From: Mantamonas sphyraenae
Taxonomy: Eukaryota; CRuMs; Mantamonadidae
Assembly (NCBI GenBank): GCA_026936335.1
Contig: JAPMXV010000053.1
Coordinates: forward strand, 62,001 to 126,000
Length of the DNA: 64,000 bases
Direction of reading: 5' to 3'
A program made the position numbers and the translations under genes. The notes below the pieces were generated by a model, which saw only the letters and a list, made by a program, of their open reading frames with translations, searched no databases and was not told where the DNA came from. Within the stretch, counting starts at the first letter, position 1; the number at the start of each line of letters is the position of its first letter. Positions 22,427-31,633 of this stretch are shown here, piece by piece.

Positions 22427-22865
22427 TCAGAGCGGCTCCTCCCAGGCCTTCCACTCGACCATCTTGGGAATCAGCGCGAGCTCGTTCTCGGCGTGTGAGA
22501 TGGCCTCCTCGATGTCCTGCAGGCCCAACGCACTTTCAATGGCCGATGTGTCCTTCTCGCTTTCCACAAGCGACAGGCGGAAGTTGGTCGTCGACTCCAC
22601 ATCCTGTCGGTACTTGGCCTCTGCCGGAATCGCCTGCACGGCCTCCAGCGTCTCGCGGTACAGGCCGACAAGCACGCTGCGTGCCTCTGGGTTGGCGGTC
22701 AATCCCACCAAGGCTGTGCGCATGTTGATGGGACCCACGTGCAACGCGTCATCCGTCTCTCCGCGTCAGTGCACTTGCCTCACAATCTTCCCGCCTCCTA
22801 ACGCTTTCCCTCTTCGGCCCTTCTGCACTATTCCACTTCTTCAAAACACCGATTTTCAATCTCAT
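22427..22865 (-). CDS. NDUFA5: NADH dehydrogenase (complex I) alpha subcomplex subunit 5, B13-type
   Basis: Accessory subunit of the hydrophilic arm of mitochondrial complex I. Two exons, 22829-22865 and 22427-22713 (intron 115 bp, donor GTGCAG, acceptor CACAG), give 107 residues against 116 in human. The exon 1 peptide MRLKIGVLKKWN joins TLVGLTANPEAR, matching the family's GVLKKTTGLVGL start; the junction codon ACC is split after its first base. The body has the conserved IPAEAKYRQDVESTTN, LSLVESE and ELALIPKMVEWKAWEEPL. The donor is weaker than others in the window, but the protein continuity is strong. Without the first exon, the second-exon ATG (22723) would give a plausible but truncated start. 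Confidence 0.88.
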
Positions 22866-23173
22866 CGCATGTCTGTGCCACTCTTCAGCCCATACACATG
22901 CACAAACAGCTGGTCCCTGGGCTCTAGGTTGTGTGTGGGGCAGGCGTTGACCTCGCATGTTCGGAGAACGCCTTTCGCAAGCCTCCGCACGTGCACGCCC
23001 CACACCAATGCACGCCAACGCCACACTCATCCGCTCACACACACAATGAGTTTGCCTCACACACGCGTCTGCATGGTCACCTACATGTGGCTTTCTTGAT
23101 TCCGGAGCTCATTCTTGCAACAAGTTTGTTTTGCTTCCGCGGTCGCCAATGCCCACATCCATCGAGTCCATCC
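22866..23173. other. Intergenic spacer, NDUFA5 to SPR2-like gene
   Basis: 308 bp between the NDUFA5 start and the stop of the upstream gene, unusually long for this window. It contains CA-rich tracts (about 22980-23045) but no supported gene, RNA or promoter element. Confidence 0.5.
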
Positions 23174-25666
23174 TCACACACGCCCTTGCAGTGCACTTGC
23201 TCGCACGCCAAACTCATTGGGGGCTCCGCTCAGATCCTGCAACACTCCAGCCAGCTGCAACTTCAGCTTTTCCGGGAACGGCACCTCCAGCTCGATGGCC
23301 TGCTCCACCCACGGCATGATCTTGTCCACAAAGTTGGTGTTTTGCAGGCACTCGATGAGTTTGGTAAACAGGTCGCAGATTGTGTCCAGATCCAGCTGGT
23401 GCAGCACGGGACCAGTGCGGCCCATTAGACGCACCAACGTCAGCTCGTCACCTGCATCCAGCACCACACCGTACGCCTCCGACGTACGGTCAGACACCAA
23501 ATAATTCAACGAGCGCGTAAACACACTCTCCTCCGCCAGTGAGTCGTATTCCGCTGCGGTTTCGTAGTCGTCCACGTTGGCCATCACCATGCCGCGTCCC
23601 ACATATCCACGCTGCCCATGACTGCTCTGCATCATCCGTTGCTGTGAGTTGAACCCTTGCTGACCCCGAGAGCTGCTGCTCTCTCCACCAAACGACGACG
23701 ACGACGACCCGCCAACACGTTGGCCTACCCCTTGGATCATCGACAAGCTAGGAGAGCCACCGCCCACCGTCGACCCCGAAGGAGACGATGCCATCATCTG
23801 GTACCCTGCGCCTCCATTCCCTGGATCCTGGTACGCCTGCTGCATCTGCATCTGCTCCAAACGCATCACACGCTGCTCCATCGCCTGCATCTGCATCGCA
23901 TGTTCCTTTCGCATCGACGCCACCATGGCACGCAGTTCGTCGATTTCTTCCAGAGCGGCTCTGTATGCTCGCGCGTCCACGCGCATGTGGCCCAAGGTGG
24001 AGCGGGCCCCGGGAAACTCCCTATCCTCCACGTCCTCATCTCCGTGTTCATCTTCCTCCCCGTCTTCCTCATCGTCTGTACTGGATCGCATGCGCCTACT
24101 CTTTCCTTTGGCGTACGTCTTGTCCAACCCGCGTCCGCTTCGCTGCTTGCCTTGCTTCTTGCTGGACGATGCCGCCGCTTTGCTGCTGTCATCTGGCCGC
24201 TGCCAGCGTTCACGCAGCAAACTCTGTTGTGCTTGCCGACGCAGATCTGCCTCCAACTTGAGCTTTGTCGACGGCTCCTTTTGCTTCGCTGTCAACGCGT
24301 TGTTGTGCTTCCCGTACTCCCTCCACGCTTGCTTACGCCCGCTACCCGTCACCGGCACCTGTTTGGATTGCAACGGCGTGGACGACTGCCCCAACAATGG
24401 CGCATCCGACGTGTTTGTGCTCCATGTTCGCCTTGTCGAGGCAACCGTCCCGCCTGGCGATGGCGTTACGGGTTCGGCAACCTCGTCGCCGTCACTACTG
24501 CTTTGTCGACGCACTTTGGGTTGCATCATCTGGTCCAGCTGCTCGTGCACTGCCTCGTCGGCGTCTGCCTGCCCGCTGGCAAACTTGTTGATCATATGTC
24601 GCGTGGGCACGTCGTCCGAGTCTGGAATGTCTGCAAAGACGTGGATGGCCTCCGCCACGGCCTCCCGCACGGGCTTCACCTTGTCCAACCGGCACTGTTC
24701 CAACGCATCCAGCACTTCGTGCACAAAACTGCTCATAGCTGCGCCCAGATTCAGCGCAAACGCCTCGATCAGCTCCACGCTTGCCTTCCTCGTGTTCCAG
24801 TCGCTGTCTACGAGGCCATCCAGAGCCGCAGACAGAAGCGCGGGAACATATGGGATACTGTGTTCTCCGCACGTCTCCACCAGGTTCGAAACAGCAGCGA
24901 AAAGCTCGGGCCGACACAGGCTGTTCGGATTGTTGATGAACTTCAGCAACCGCGGCGCAAGCCTGTGCAAGTTCGTAATCACGTTGCTGCCTGCACGTGC
25001 AAGTACCTGTTGGATGCACAGTGCTGCTCCGTTCTGCAGATACTTGTTCTGTTCACTCAGGCAGCCAAAAAGTGGCTTCATCAGGGACCCAACGACGAGT
25101 CGGAAGAATCATTGGGGGGAACCACATACTCGGCCAGGCAGCCCATGGTCTCTGAACACGCCAGACGTACCACGCTGTCTTTGTCCTTCAGGCGCTTGGC
25201 CACTGCAGACACCATCTTGCCCAGGTACGGGAGGCAATTGTCCCTGTGCAGCTTTGCCAGCTCCCCCAGAATCCGCACGCTCTCCTTGCGGATGAGCATC
25301 GCCTCTCCGGACTCCACCTGACACATGCAGCTCTGTGTGTGCGTGCACGCCGCAATCCATGTGCGTCGGTACGTGTCAGGAAAACCAACGGATTTCGCGC
25401 GTTTCGAGCAAACTGCCGCCACTCTCCACCTGCACACCCCACGAGCACCTCTACCCCTGCAGCACTGTACTATCACAACCTACTATGTACACAGACAACG
25501 TGTCTTTGGTCAGGTGCTCCTGCAGCTCTAGGAGTTCTCCCAACCCAGTTTGGTGTGTGTCTCGCTCGCCTAGTTTCGTCATGCTAGCAAGAACATGATG
25601 TTTGAAGTTCCCTGTGTATTTGCGCGACAGGCCTCCCGTCCGCCGCGGGCTGCTTCCGCTGCTCAT
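23174..25666 (-). CDS. SPIRAL2/TORTIFOLIA1-like TOG/HEAT microtubule-associated protein, with one frame break
   Basis: Exon 1 is 25484-25666 (ATG 25666; FKHHVLASMTKLGERDTHQ, the conserved start of the HEAT/TOG array). The intron 25318-25483 has donor GTAGGT and acceptor CAG. Exon 2 then continues with RKESVRILGELAKLH and RLKDKDSVVRLACSETMG, and that frame stops at TGA 25081-25083. The protein resumes at ATG 25079-25081 in the -1 frame: MKPLFGCLSEQNKYLQNGAALC, exactly the next HEAT repeat of the family. One added G in the GGG at about 25087 would fuse them (about 775 residues in total). After the TOG domain come basic and Ser-rich linkers, a coiled coil (YRAALEEIDELRAMVASMRKE), then a conserved C-terminal helical domain (VRLMGRTGPVLHQLDLDTICDLF) as in plant TORTIFOLIA1/SPIRAL2. 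Plant members bind microtubule minus ends and lattice. The start overlaps the stop of the upstream TBC gene (ATGA). Confidence 0.82.
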
Positions 25667-27090
25667 TGTGTGTTGCCCTGCGAGTCGCCAGTTGTTGTTG
25701 GCGAGTTGTCGCCGGCCGACCCGGAGTCCGCTGTCCCAGCCGACTCAGACGCTATGTCTTCCTTCTTCTTGTCCTCTTGTTCTTGTTTCGCCTTTTGCCG
25801 TGCAGCCGCTGCTTGTGCCTCCACTGCTGCCTCAGCCGCCACCTGAACCTCGGCCTCCTCCACCATGCCGGCCCACTGCTTGCTGCTCAGGCTCACATCC
25901 TTGATGTGCTCAAACAGCTTATCGCCGTCCATTTCCGGTGGCAGGTGCGTGAGCGCATACATGCACTCGTCAAATTCACCCTGCAACAGTTCGGGCGCAA
26001 GATACGCCAGCACAGCCACGCCCGTGCGCACCACCCACAGCTCGCCCTGATAGAACAGATTGTCCCAGATGCGGCACGCCAAATCCAGGGGTAAGGACTT
26101 TGTGTACAACGTCAGAATCCAGTCCATGAGAAAGACGTCCGGCTGAATGTGCAGCTCGTCGTGCAGGTGTGCGTACAGCTCGCCATGGTGCGCCTTGAGT
26201 GCCAGCATGAAAGCGCGCATGATGCTGTTGATGGCGGGCATGTCCCACGAGTAGAAACTGTACAAAAGGCCCTTGTTCAGCAGGTTGGCCAGGCAGACAA
26301 ACGCATCCACGTGCTCCAGATTCAAGAGCAGCACAGCTGCAAGATACGACATCCCCTGCACGTACCCGACGTCTGGTCGGTAGCACACGTATGCTTCCAG
26401 CACGTCACACAGCGAGTCGTGCATCGGTGACCCCTCCTGGAAGAACGCCAGCGCGGGAAACGTCCTCTCCAGGTCCAAGGTGATCAGCTTCACCGTGTCC
26501 TCCCGTCCCTGTGCCTCCTCCTGTCGCTTTTCCTTTGTCTCAATTGCATGCTGCCTGAAAATTTCAAAGATTTTCGCGTTCACATTCAGCGCATTGCCGA
26601 TGCACAGCTGCCACACGTGCCCGCGGTGTTTCGCCGGCACCCCCTTGAACAGCGCACTGCCCACCTTTTTCTTGTCCTTCACTGCATCCCAGTCTTCCAG
26701 AAGCGATTCCCACACCCCGAGACGCTTCTCCATCTCCTTGTCCCTCTTGGCCTTCTCCTTCTCCTGCTGCCGATCCTTTTTGTCCTGCGCCTCCATCATC
26801 TTCCGGTACTCCTCCAGATGCTTCTTCTGCTCCTTCTCACTCTTGCTTGGCAGGTAGCTGGGCCGATCCACCAAAGCCGCAACTTCGTCCTCGTCCGTCC
26901 CGCTGATGCTCTTGTCCTTGCCTCGCCGCTTTCGACGCAGCCGAGAGAAGAACCCTCCGCTGCTGCTACTGCTACTGCTCACTGTTTCCTCTTCACCCAC
27001 AGACGAGGTAGACGACGAAGAAGATGTCGATGAAGCGGATGACGTCGACGACGACGTCGAATTGCGTGGTTCCTCGTCCAAATCGGCCAT
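25663..27090 (-). CDS. TBC-domain Rab GTPase-activating protein (TBC1D12/14-like)
   Basis: Accelerates GTP hydrolysis by a Rab GTPase. Intronless. ATG 27090 (MADLDEEPRN, 475 residues) is used; an in-frame ATG at 27141 is possible. An N-terminal Ser-rich disordered region and a basic patch (RLRRKRRGKDK) are followed by a coiled coil (KEQKKHLEEYRKMMEAQDKK) and the TBC domain (about residues 145-370). It has RGHVWQLCIGN, the arginine finger in ITLDLERTFP (IxxDxxR) and the glutamine finger YVQGMSYLAA (YxQG), so it should be catalytically competent. The C-terminal tail is Ala/Glu/Lys-rich, then Gly/Ser/Thr-rich. Its TGA 25663-25665 overlaps the ATG of the SPR2-like gene. A fusion of the two by a single missing base cannot be excluded. 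Target Rab unknown. Confidence 0.9.
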   Translation of the reverse strand: MADLDEEPRNSTSSSTSSASSTSSSSSTSSVGEEETVSSSSSSSGGFFSRLRRKRRGKDKSISGTDEDEVAALVDRPSYLPSKSEKEQKKHLEEYRKMMEAQDKKDRQQEKEKAKRDKEMEKRLGVWESLLEDWDAVKDKKKVGSALFKGVPAKHRGHVWQLCIGNALNVNAKIFEIFRQHAIETKEKRQEEAQGREDTVKLITLDLERTFPALAFFQEGSPMHDSLCDVLEAYVCYRPDVGYVQGMSYLAAVLLLNLEHVDAFVCLANLLNKGLLYSFYSWDMPAINSIMRAFMLALKAHHGELYAHLHDELHIQPDVFLMDWILTLYTKSLPLDLACRIWDNLFYQGELWVVRTGVAVLAYLAPELLQGEFDECMYALTHLPPEMDGDKLFEHIKDVSLSSKQWAGMVEEAEVQVAAEAAVEAQAAAARQKAKQEQEDKKKEDIASESAGTADSGSAGDNSPTTTGDSQGNTQ

Positions 27091-27223
27091 TTGTGGACTG
27101 GATGCGCCAGCGCAACTTTCTTTCCCCCTTCTCATCCTCATCCACCCTTCTCACCCTCTCTCACACACTAAATTGCGCCATTGATTGTCTTGCACTCTCA
27201 CCGACCCCCCACTAACAATCAAA

Positions 27224-28435
27224 TCACCGCGAAAACAGGTTGAGGCGCATGTTCAACACGAGCGTGGTCGCACCAAACAGAAAATAGAGATACCGGATGG
27301 CCACAGTCGATGTGATGCGCACTGTGGCCACAGTGCACCCAGCCGGTGTCGCTTTGATGTACGAAAGGGCTTGGACCAGCCGTTCAAACCCAGGTTTGGC
27401 TGCCTGCGAGCCAACATAGTCCTGCACCCACTCGACCATCTGTGTGCAGTGCGTAGTCACTCTAGAAAACAGCATCAGCATGCACAGCAGCGTCAAGTTG
27501 TTGGACAGAACATAGAGCAGTTCGACGTTTGTCAGCTCCCCCTGGAACGCTGTGATCACCATGAAAAACGCCAGCAGGAACATGAACGGCAGCGTGAGGT
27601 AGCTCAAGTTCCAGCAAGTGTCGTCCAACAGCCTTTTTGTCGCCCAGTGCAACGTGACAATCAGCGAGGACGTTTCGTCAGCTTCTCGTTCTCTCTGCAG
27701 AACCCCGATCAGCTCCTGGCGCTGTCGGCTCGCAAACTCGTTGGCACACAGCGTGATGAAAATCATCGTGCACAGCGAAGTCTCAAACGCAAGCACAACA
27801 AAGTTGCGGTGGAGAACATTCAGCGCCCAAATCCAGTTTGCAGCCTGGCCAAACTTCTCGTGGTCCTCGATAATCAGCACCAGCAGCTGCGTGTAGTTGC
27901 CCAGCACCAGAAAGGGAATCATCAACACCGCAAACAAGTAAACGCACAACTTGGCTTGGTTCTCAAACGAACGTGAGCTGTGCATCTGCGTGATCATCCC
28001 TGCCAGGTCCACCAGCAGATGTGCACGCACGTATGTGTACGCAAACACATAAATCACAAAGTAGAACACGTGGATGACGATAAACACCGGCTCCGAGTAC
28101 AGTGCACTCACCACACAGCGAGTGAAAAGCACGGAAAACACGACCAAGGTCCACAGCAGCCGCAGAATGCCCAAAGGGCTGCTCATGTCAGGCGGAATCA
28201 ACTCATACCACTGAAACCCGAGCTCTGTCCACGATCGCTCCTTGAATTTGGCCAGTGGCGCCGTCTGGATCGAAAGCTCGGTGTCGAAGCGCTGCCTAGC
28301 ACCTGCAAGGCCGCGCACATCATCACGGGTCACCCAATATCCGCCTACATTGTTCAGCATCAACACAAACTCCAGCCACTTCCCCTTGGAAGCTGGCACA
28401 GAACCCGGTGCCTCCTCAAGCAGGCGTTCCCGCAT
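27224..28435 (-). CDS. 7-TM protein, paralogue A of a three-member family (candidate GRL/gustatory-receptor-like)
   Basis: 403 residues from ATG 28435, intronless. A long soluble N-terminus (about 90 residues) carries the family block KWLEFVLMLNNVGGYWVTRDD. The second block, IPPDMSSPLGILRLLWTL, leads into TM1. Seven hydrophobic segments can be read at about residues 90-110, 117-136, 164-185, 200-230, 280-300, 310-330 and 375-395. The loop after TM4 is long and charged (NEFASRQRQELIGVLQRERE). TM7 (VAIRYLYFLFGATTLVLN) is preceded by ATPAGCTVATVRIT, a layout like the C-terminus of insect Gr/Or and unicellular GRL proteins. Homology to GRLs is inference from architecture; the paralogy with 34582-35856 and 43082-44301 is directly visible. 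It lies 38 bp from the next upstream stop and 82-133 bp from TBC. Confidence 0.8.
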   Translation of the reverse strand: MRERLLEEAPGSVPASKGKWLEFVLMLNNVGGYWVTRDDVRGLAGARQRFDTELSIQTAPLAKFKERSWTELGFQWYELIPPDMSSPLGILRLLWTLVVFSVLFTRCVVSALYSEPVFIVIHVFYFVIYVFAYTYVRAHLLVDLAGMITQMHSSRSFENQAKLCVYLFAVLMIPFLVLGNYTQLLVLIIEDHEKFGQAANWIWALNVLHRNFVVLAFETSLCTMIFITLCANEFASRQRQELIGVLQREREADETSSLIVTLHWATKRLLDDTCWNLSYLTLPFMFLLAFFMVITAFQGELTNVELLYVLSNNLTLLCMLMLFSRVTTHCTQMVEWVQDYVGSQAAKPGFERLVQALSYIKATPAGCTVATVRITSTVAIRYLYFLFGATTLVLNMRLNLFSR

Positions 28436-28473
28436 CGACCTGACCAACTTTGGTTTCGTCGGCGCCGTGCGCG

Positions 28474-29040
28474 CTATTCCCTCTTCTCTCTGCCCTGTAC
28501 CAGCCTCAACAGGATCGTCACAAATGCATGTGCAAATACACACACATGCGCCAGAGTCCAAACCATCAGTGCCTGCTGCACGCGAGGGAGAGGATCACGC
28601 AACGACAGCACATACTCTCCCAGAGCCAGACACATGGACCCCAGCGCACACGCTGCCGCTACAAACAGCCTCAACAAGGACGCACTCCACTGTATGGCGT
28701 TGTCTGGAAATGCAATGTGCAACCACGGCCTGTACAACAGAAGCGCCCCGAGCTGCATCACCATGGCTGCAAAATGCATCTTCAACAGCCGTGGAGTGTA
28801 CCATCCGTTTGTGTCTGCTGCGAACTGGGCCATGGCAGATGACCCGTACACAACCCATGCTGCAGCCGCCGGGAGCAGAACAAAGACTCTGATCCATGGC
28901 CGCTTTCCGGCTTGTCTCAAGCTTGCCGCGTGCACAACCAGCACCAGCAGCACAAACAACCCATGCACAGCCTGCCAGTGCTCCGCAGACTCCATGTGTC
29001 GCATGAATCCAGGCCTCGCCGCCCTTGCTCGCCCAACCAT
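28474..29040 (-). CDS. Five-TM membrane protein, unknown family
   Basis: 188 residues, intronless, ATG 29040. Five hydrophobic helices are visible: AVHGLFVLLVLVVHAASL, VFVLLPAAAAWVVYGSSAM, MHFAAMVMQLGALLLYRPW, LLRLFVAAACALGSMCLALG and MVWTLAHVCVFAHAFVTILL, with short loops, His residues in or near several helices, and a basic C-terminus (RLVQGREKRE). The family is not recognised. It sits 38 bp upstream of the 7-TM gene A in the same orientation, and its start codon is only 20 bp from the divergent gene at 29061. Confidence 0.65.
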   Translation of the reverse strand: MVGRARAARPGFMRHMESAEHWQAVHGLFVLLVLVVHAASLRQAGKRPWIRVFVLLPAAAAWVVYGSSAMAQFAADTNGWYTPRLLKMHFAAMVMQLGALLLYRPWLHIAFPDNAIQWSASLLRLFVAAACALGSMCLALGEYVLSLRDPLPRVQQALMVWTLAHVCVFAHAFVTILLRLVQGREKRE

Positions 29041-29060
29041 TTCCTCTTGCGCCGTTTTCG
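29041..29060. promoter_or_regulatory. 20-bp divergent start-codon spacer
   Basis: The ATGs of the minus-strand 5-TM gene (29040) and the plus-strand gene (29061) are separated by 20 bases. Transcription start sites of at least one gene must lie within the other's transcribed region, or transcripts are essentially leaderless. No motif is recognised. Confidence 0.45.
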
Positions 29061-29683
29061 ATGCACCTGCTCGCGCACTGGAGCCACTCCGACCGCCGCA
29101 TTCTGTACATAGTCCTTGCGGCTGCAGTGCTCTACTTTGGCAGCGTCACCTCCCTCATCATGGCTGTACGTCCCCTTGCCGGCAAACTCGTTGCGCCTCA
29201 ACGGCATCCTCGCACGCCACAGGCATCGACTCACCCGCCCACACCCCACCCCCCACACCTTCCATCTTCCCCGTACAATGCCCCGTTGACCCTCCCCAGT
29301 TTGGCCCAGACTCGTCCAGGCCACTCGCCAGCGAGGAGGACGCCTCCGACGAAGCAGAACTCTTCTTCCACACACAGGTCAAGCCCGCGCGTAACCACCA
29401 CGGCAGGTTCGAGCAGTCGATGCGCGAAGGAATTGCCCAGTCGTTTGTGGGCGATAGCAGGCTGGATCCCCTCGTGGCCGACCAAGCTGCAGACCCTGGC
29501 GAACTTGCAGCCGCGCCGGCCACAGGGGCATCCCCCGAGGAGCTGCGCAAGGCCCTCAAGCAGGCTTTGGAACGCGCCAAACTGGCCGAGGAGCGTCTAG
29601 CCTTGTGCGAGGCCAGGCAAGCACTGGAAGCGGCGCCTGCAACAGCAACAGCAACAGCCACACTCTCCACAATCGACACATAA
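29061..29683 (+). CDS. Single-TM protein with C-terminal coiled coil, unknown
   Basis: Exons 29061-29165 and 29300-29683 (donor GTACGT, acceptor CCCCAG, phase 0) give 162 residues. The N-terminus has one hydrophobic helix (RILYIVLAAAVLYFGSVTSL), followed by an acidic stretch (ASEEDASDEAELFF) and an Ala/Glu/Leu-rich helix (SPEELRKALKQALERAKLAE) likely to form a coiled coil. It looks like a small membrane-anchored adaptor; a mitochondrial location is possible but not shown. No known family is recognised. Convergent with the next gene, with a 26-bp gap between stops. Confidence 0.55.
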
Positions 29684-29709
29684 ACTGCTCACGGATGAAT
29701 TCATTGTTG

Positions 29710-31455
29710 TCAGCGCTCTTCACGCCACTCTGCATGCATGCTGTTGCGCACCTGCCGTGCCAGTGCACGCAGCTCATCCGAATGGCGTCCGCTGCGAGCT
29801 ATTTCGTCCATCGCATCCTCCACGTAGTTCCACAGTGCCGAACGCGGTGCAACAAGCTCGAACGCCATGTCCATGCTCTTGAGCAGCTCATACCGCGCCG
29901 CTTCCGGCACACGTGTGTCCAAGCTCAACCGGCTGGCCATGTACAGGACCGCCACACGCAGCCGGTGCGTGTGCTCACGGTTTGTTGGCGAGCGCAGCAC
30001 ATTGCTCAGCACTTTGGCAGCAGCCACTTTGGTTTCCTCGCTTGCACCTGTGTACATGTCTGGCTTGGACCTCGCAAACGGGTTGTCCAACAACCTCGCC
30101 GCCACCTGCAGCACACCAGAGTCTGCCAGACCTTCCAGTACACTGCTAAAGTCAAACTCCCCCACGGCTTCTGGCTGCTCCAATCGCACGCGATCCATCA
30201 GCTCCAGCTCATCCTGGCTCACCCTGGCCAACACTGCCATCCCGTTCCGCATGTCGCCCAGACGCAACAGCACAGCCCCTTGCATGATCTGAACAAATGA
30301 CAGCTGCGGGGACTCCATCTCTTCCAGCTTCTCCACCAGCACATTCAGCCGCTGCAAACCATCCGACAGCTGGCCCACCTGCAACGTAGCCATGGCCAGG
30401 TGCCCTTCGATTTCCACATCCTCCTCCTCCGGATGCAGCCCTCGCAGCACCTCCTCTGCATTTTCTGGCTTGCCTTTGGCCATCCACGTCGCTGCCACAG
30501 AGAACGCTGCCGCCTGCATCCGATCCCACAGCCGCTCGTTTTCGCGGATCCTCTCCCCCAGACTCAGAGTGTAGCGCAGGAAAGCCATCACCTCCTTGTC
30601 AAAGCCTTCTGTCTCGGGTGATTGTAGCACCATCGCTGCCAGCTCCAGCAGGATCACAGCTGCTTGGTGCAGAGGCCGCTCCATGTATGTCGGATCATCC
30701 CGTTCGCGCTGCTCCCTGATCACATGCTCCATCACAAACCGAGCCTCCAGCGCCGCCTCGTCGAGTAGTTCCGAGTCCCCTCTTTGCTCTGCCAGCTGCT
30801 GTGCAAGCCTTGCCAGGTGCACACGCGCCCTCAAAAACTCCTTGTCCGCGGCCACTGCCCTCCGTGCCTCAGCCAGCGCCCGGTCAGGGTCTCTCTTGCG
30901 CAGAGCCACAGAACGCAGCAACGCGGCGTGTTTGTCCCCTGGGTTCAGGTCCTCCATCTTGTTGCACAGGCCCAGCACCATTTCAACCTCTCCTTTCCGC
31001 AGCAAGTTCACCGCCAGCTTCCGCAGCGTCGACAACAACGCTTCGACGTCCTCTTCCTCCTCTTCCTCCTCCTCCCCTTCTCCCCCCTCCTCCCCCTCCT
31101 CTCGTTCTTCCTCCTCCTTCTCCTCTACCCCTTCCTCCTGACCCGTTCGATCCACAGCAAACACAACCCCGTTTTCCCTCACAGTCGCCACGCACACCAA
31201 TCCCAATCCAACGACCACTCCCATACGCTGCTGTATGTCCACTCTGCTTGTCCTTGCCCGCCTTAAACCCGCCTCACTGACCCTCCATGCTTCCCACGCT
31301 GCCGTTGCCCTTTCTTTCCCGCTCGCACGGCTGCCCATGTCACGCCACACACGCACACCGTCCACACCGCCCACACGCAGGCTTGTTTCTCTTGGCTGTC
31401 CTCCTCTCAGCACACGCGCTATGCCCACACGCCCGTGCCGCACCCGTTTAAACAT
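29710..31455 (-). CDS. TPR-like helical-repeat protein with N-terminal anchor, probably mitochondrial
   Basis: 581 residues from ATG 31455, intronless. The N-terminus (MFKRVRHGRVGIARVLRG) is Arg-rich and lacks acidic residues, as in mitochondrial presequences. A hydrophobic segment follows (GVVVGLGLVCVATV), then a long pure Glu/Gly run (encoded by TCC/CTC triplets on the plus strand, about 31050-31135). The remainder is helical repeat with TPR-like spacing (LRKGEVEMVLGLCNKMEDLNPGD, ALAEARRAVAADKEFLRARVHLARLAQQL, AEEVLRGLHPEEEDVEIEGHLAMATLQVG). It may be a presequence-targeted inner-membrane or matrix TPR scaffold. No specific family is named. Divergent from SLC12, with 178 bp between start codons. 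Confidence 0.65.
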   Translation of the reverse strand: MFKRVRHGRVGIARVLRGGQPRETSLRVGGVDGVRVWRDMGSRASGKERATAAWEAWRVSEAGLRRARTSRVDIQQRMGVVVGLGLVCVATVRENGVVFAVDRTGQEEGVEEKEEEEREEGEEGGEGEEEEEEEEDVEALLSTLRKLAVNLLRKGEVEMVLGLCNKMEDLNPGDKHAALLRSVALRKRDPDRALAEARRAVAADKEFLRARVHLARLAQQLAEQRGDSELLDEAALEARFVMEHVIREQRERDDPTYMERPLHQAAVILLELAAMVLQSPETEGFDKEVMAFLRYTLSLGERIRENERLWDRMQAAAFSVAATWMAKGKPENAEEVLRGLHPEEEDVEIEGHLAMATLQVGQLSDGLQRLNVLVEKLEEMESPQLSFVQIMQGAVLLRLGDMRNGMAVLARVSQDELELMDRVRLEQPEAVGEFDFSSVLEGLADSGVLQVAARLLDNPFARSKPDMYTGASEETKVAAAKVLSNVLRSPTNREHTHRLRVAVLYMASRLSLDTRVPEAARYELLKSMDMAFELVAPRSALWNYVEDAMDEIARSGRHSDELRALARQVRNSMHAEWREER

Positions 31456-31633
31456 TCTTGCGGACGACTCTTGGACCGCCTGGCGCTCTCTTGCCACACA
31501 CACCAGACCCATCATCACGCTTTCCATCCCTTCCCCACACTCTATGCACCCATCCACTTTTGTGTTGTGCAGTTCCCGACATCAACAATGCGTCTCCGAA
31601 TCCAACGAAATCCGGGAACTTTCCTCCGCAAAA

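Noticed and set aside
25318-25483. Additional exon (RQFARNARNPLVFLT) inside the SPR2-like intron
   Set aside because: Its phase cannot be matched to the flanking exons with usual splice sites, and direct joining of exon 1 to exon 2 keeps frame.
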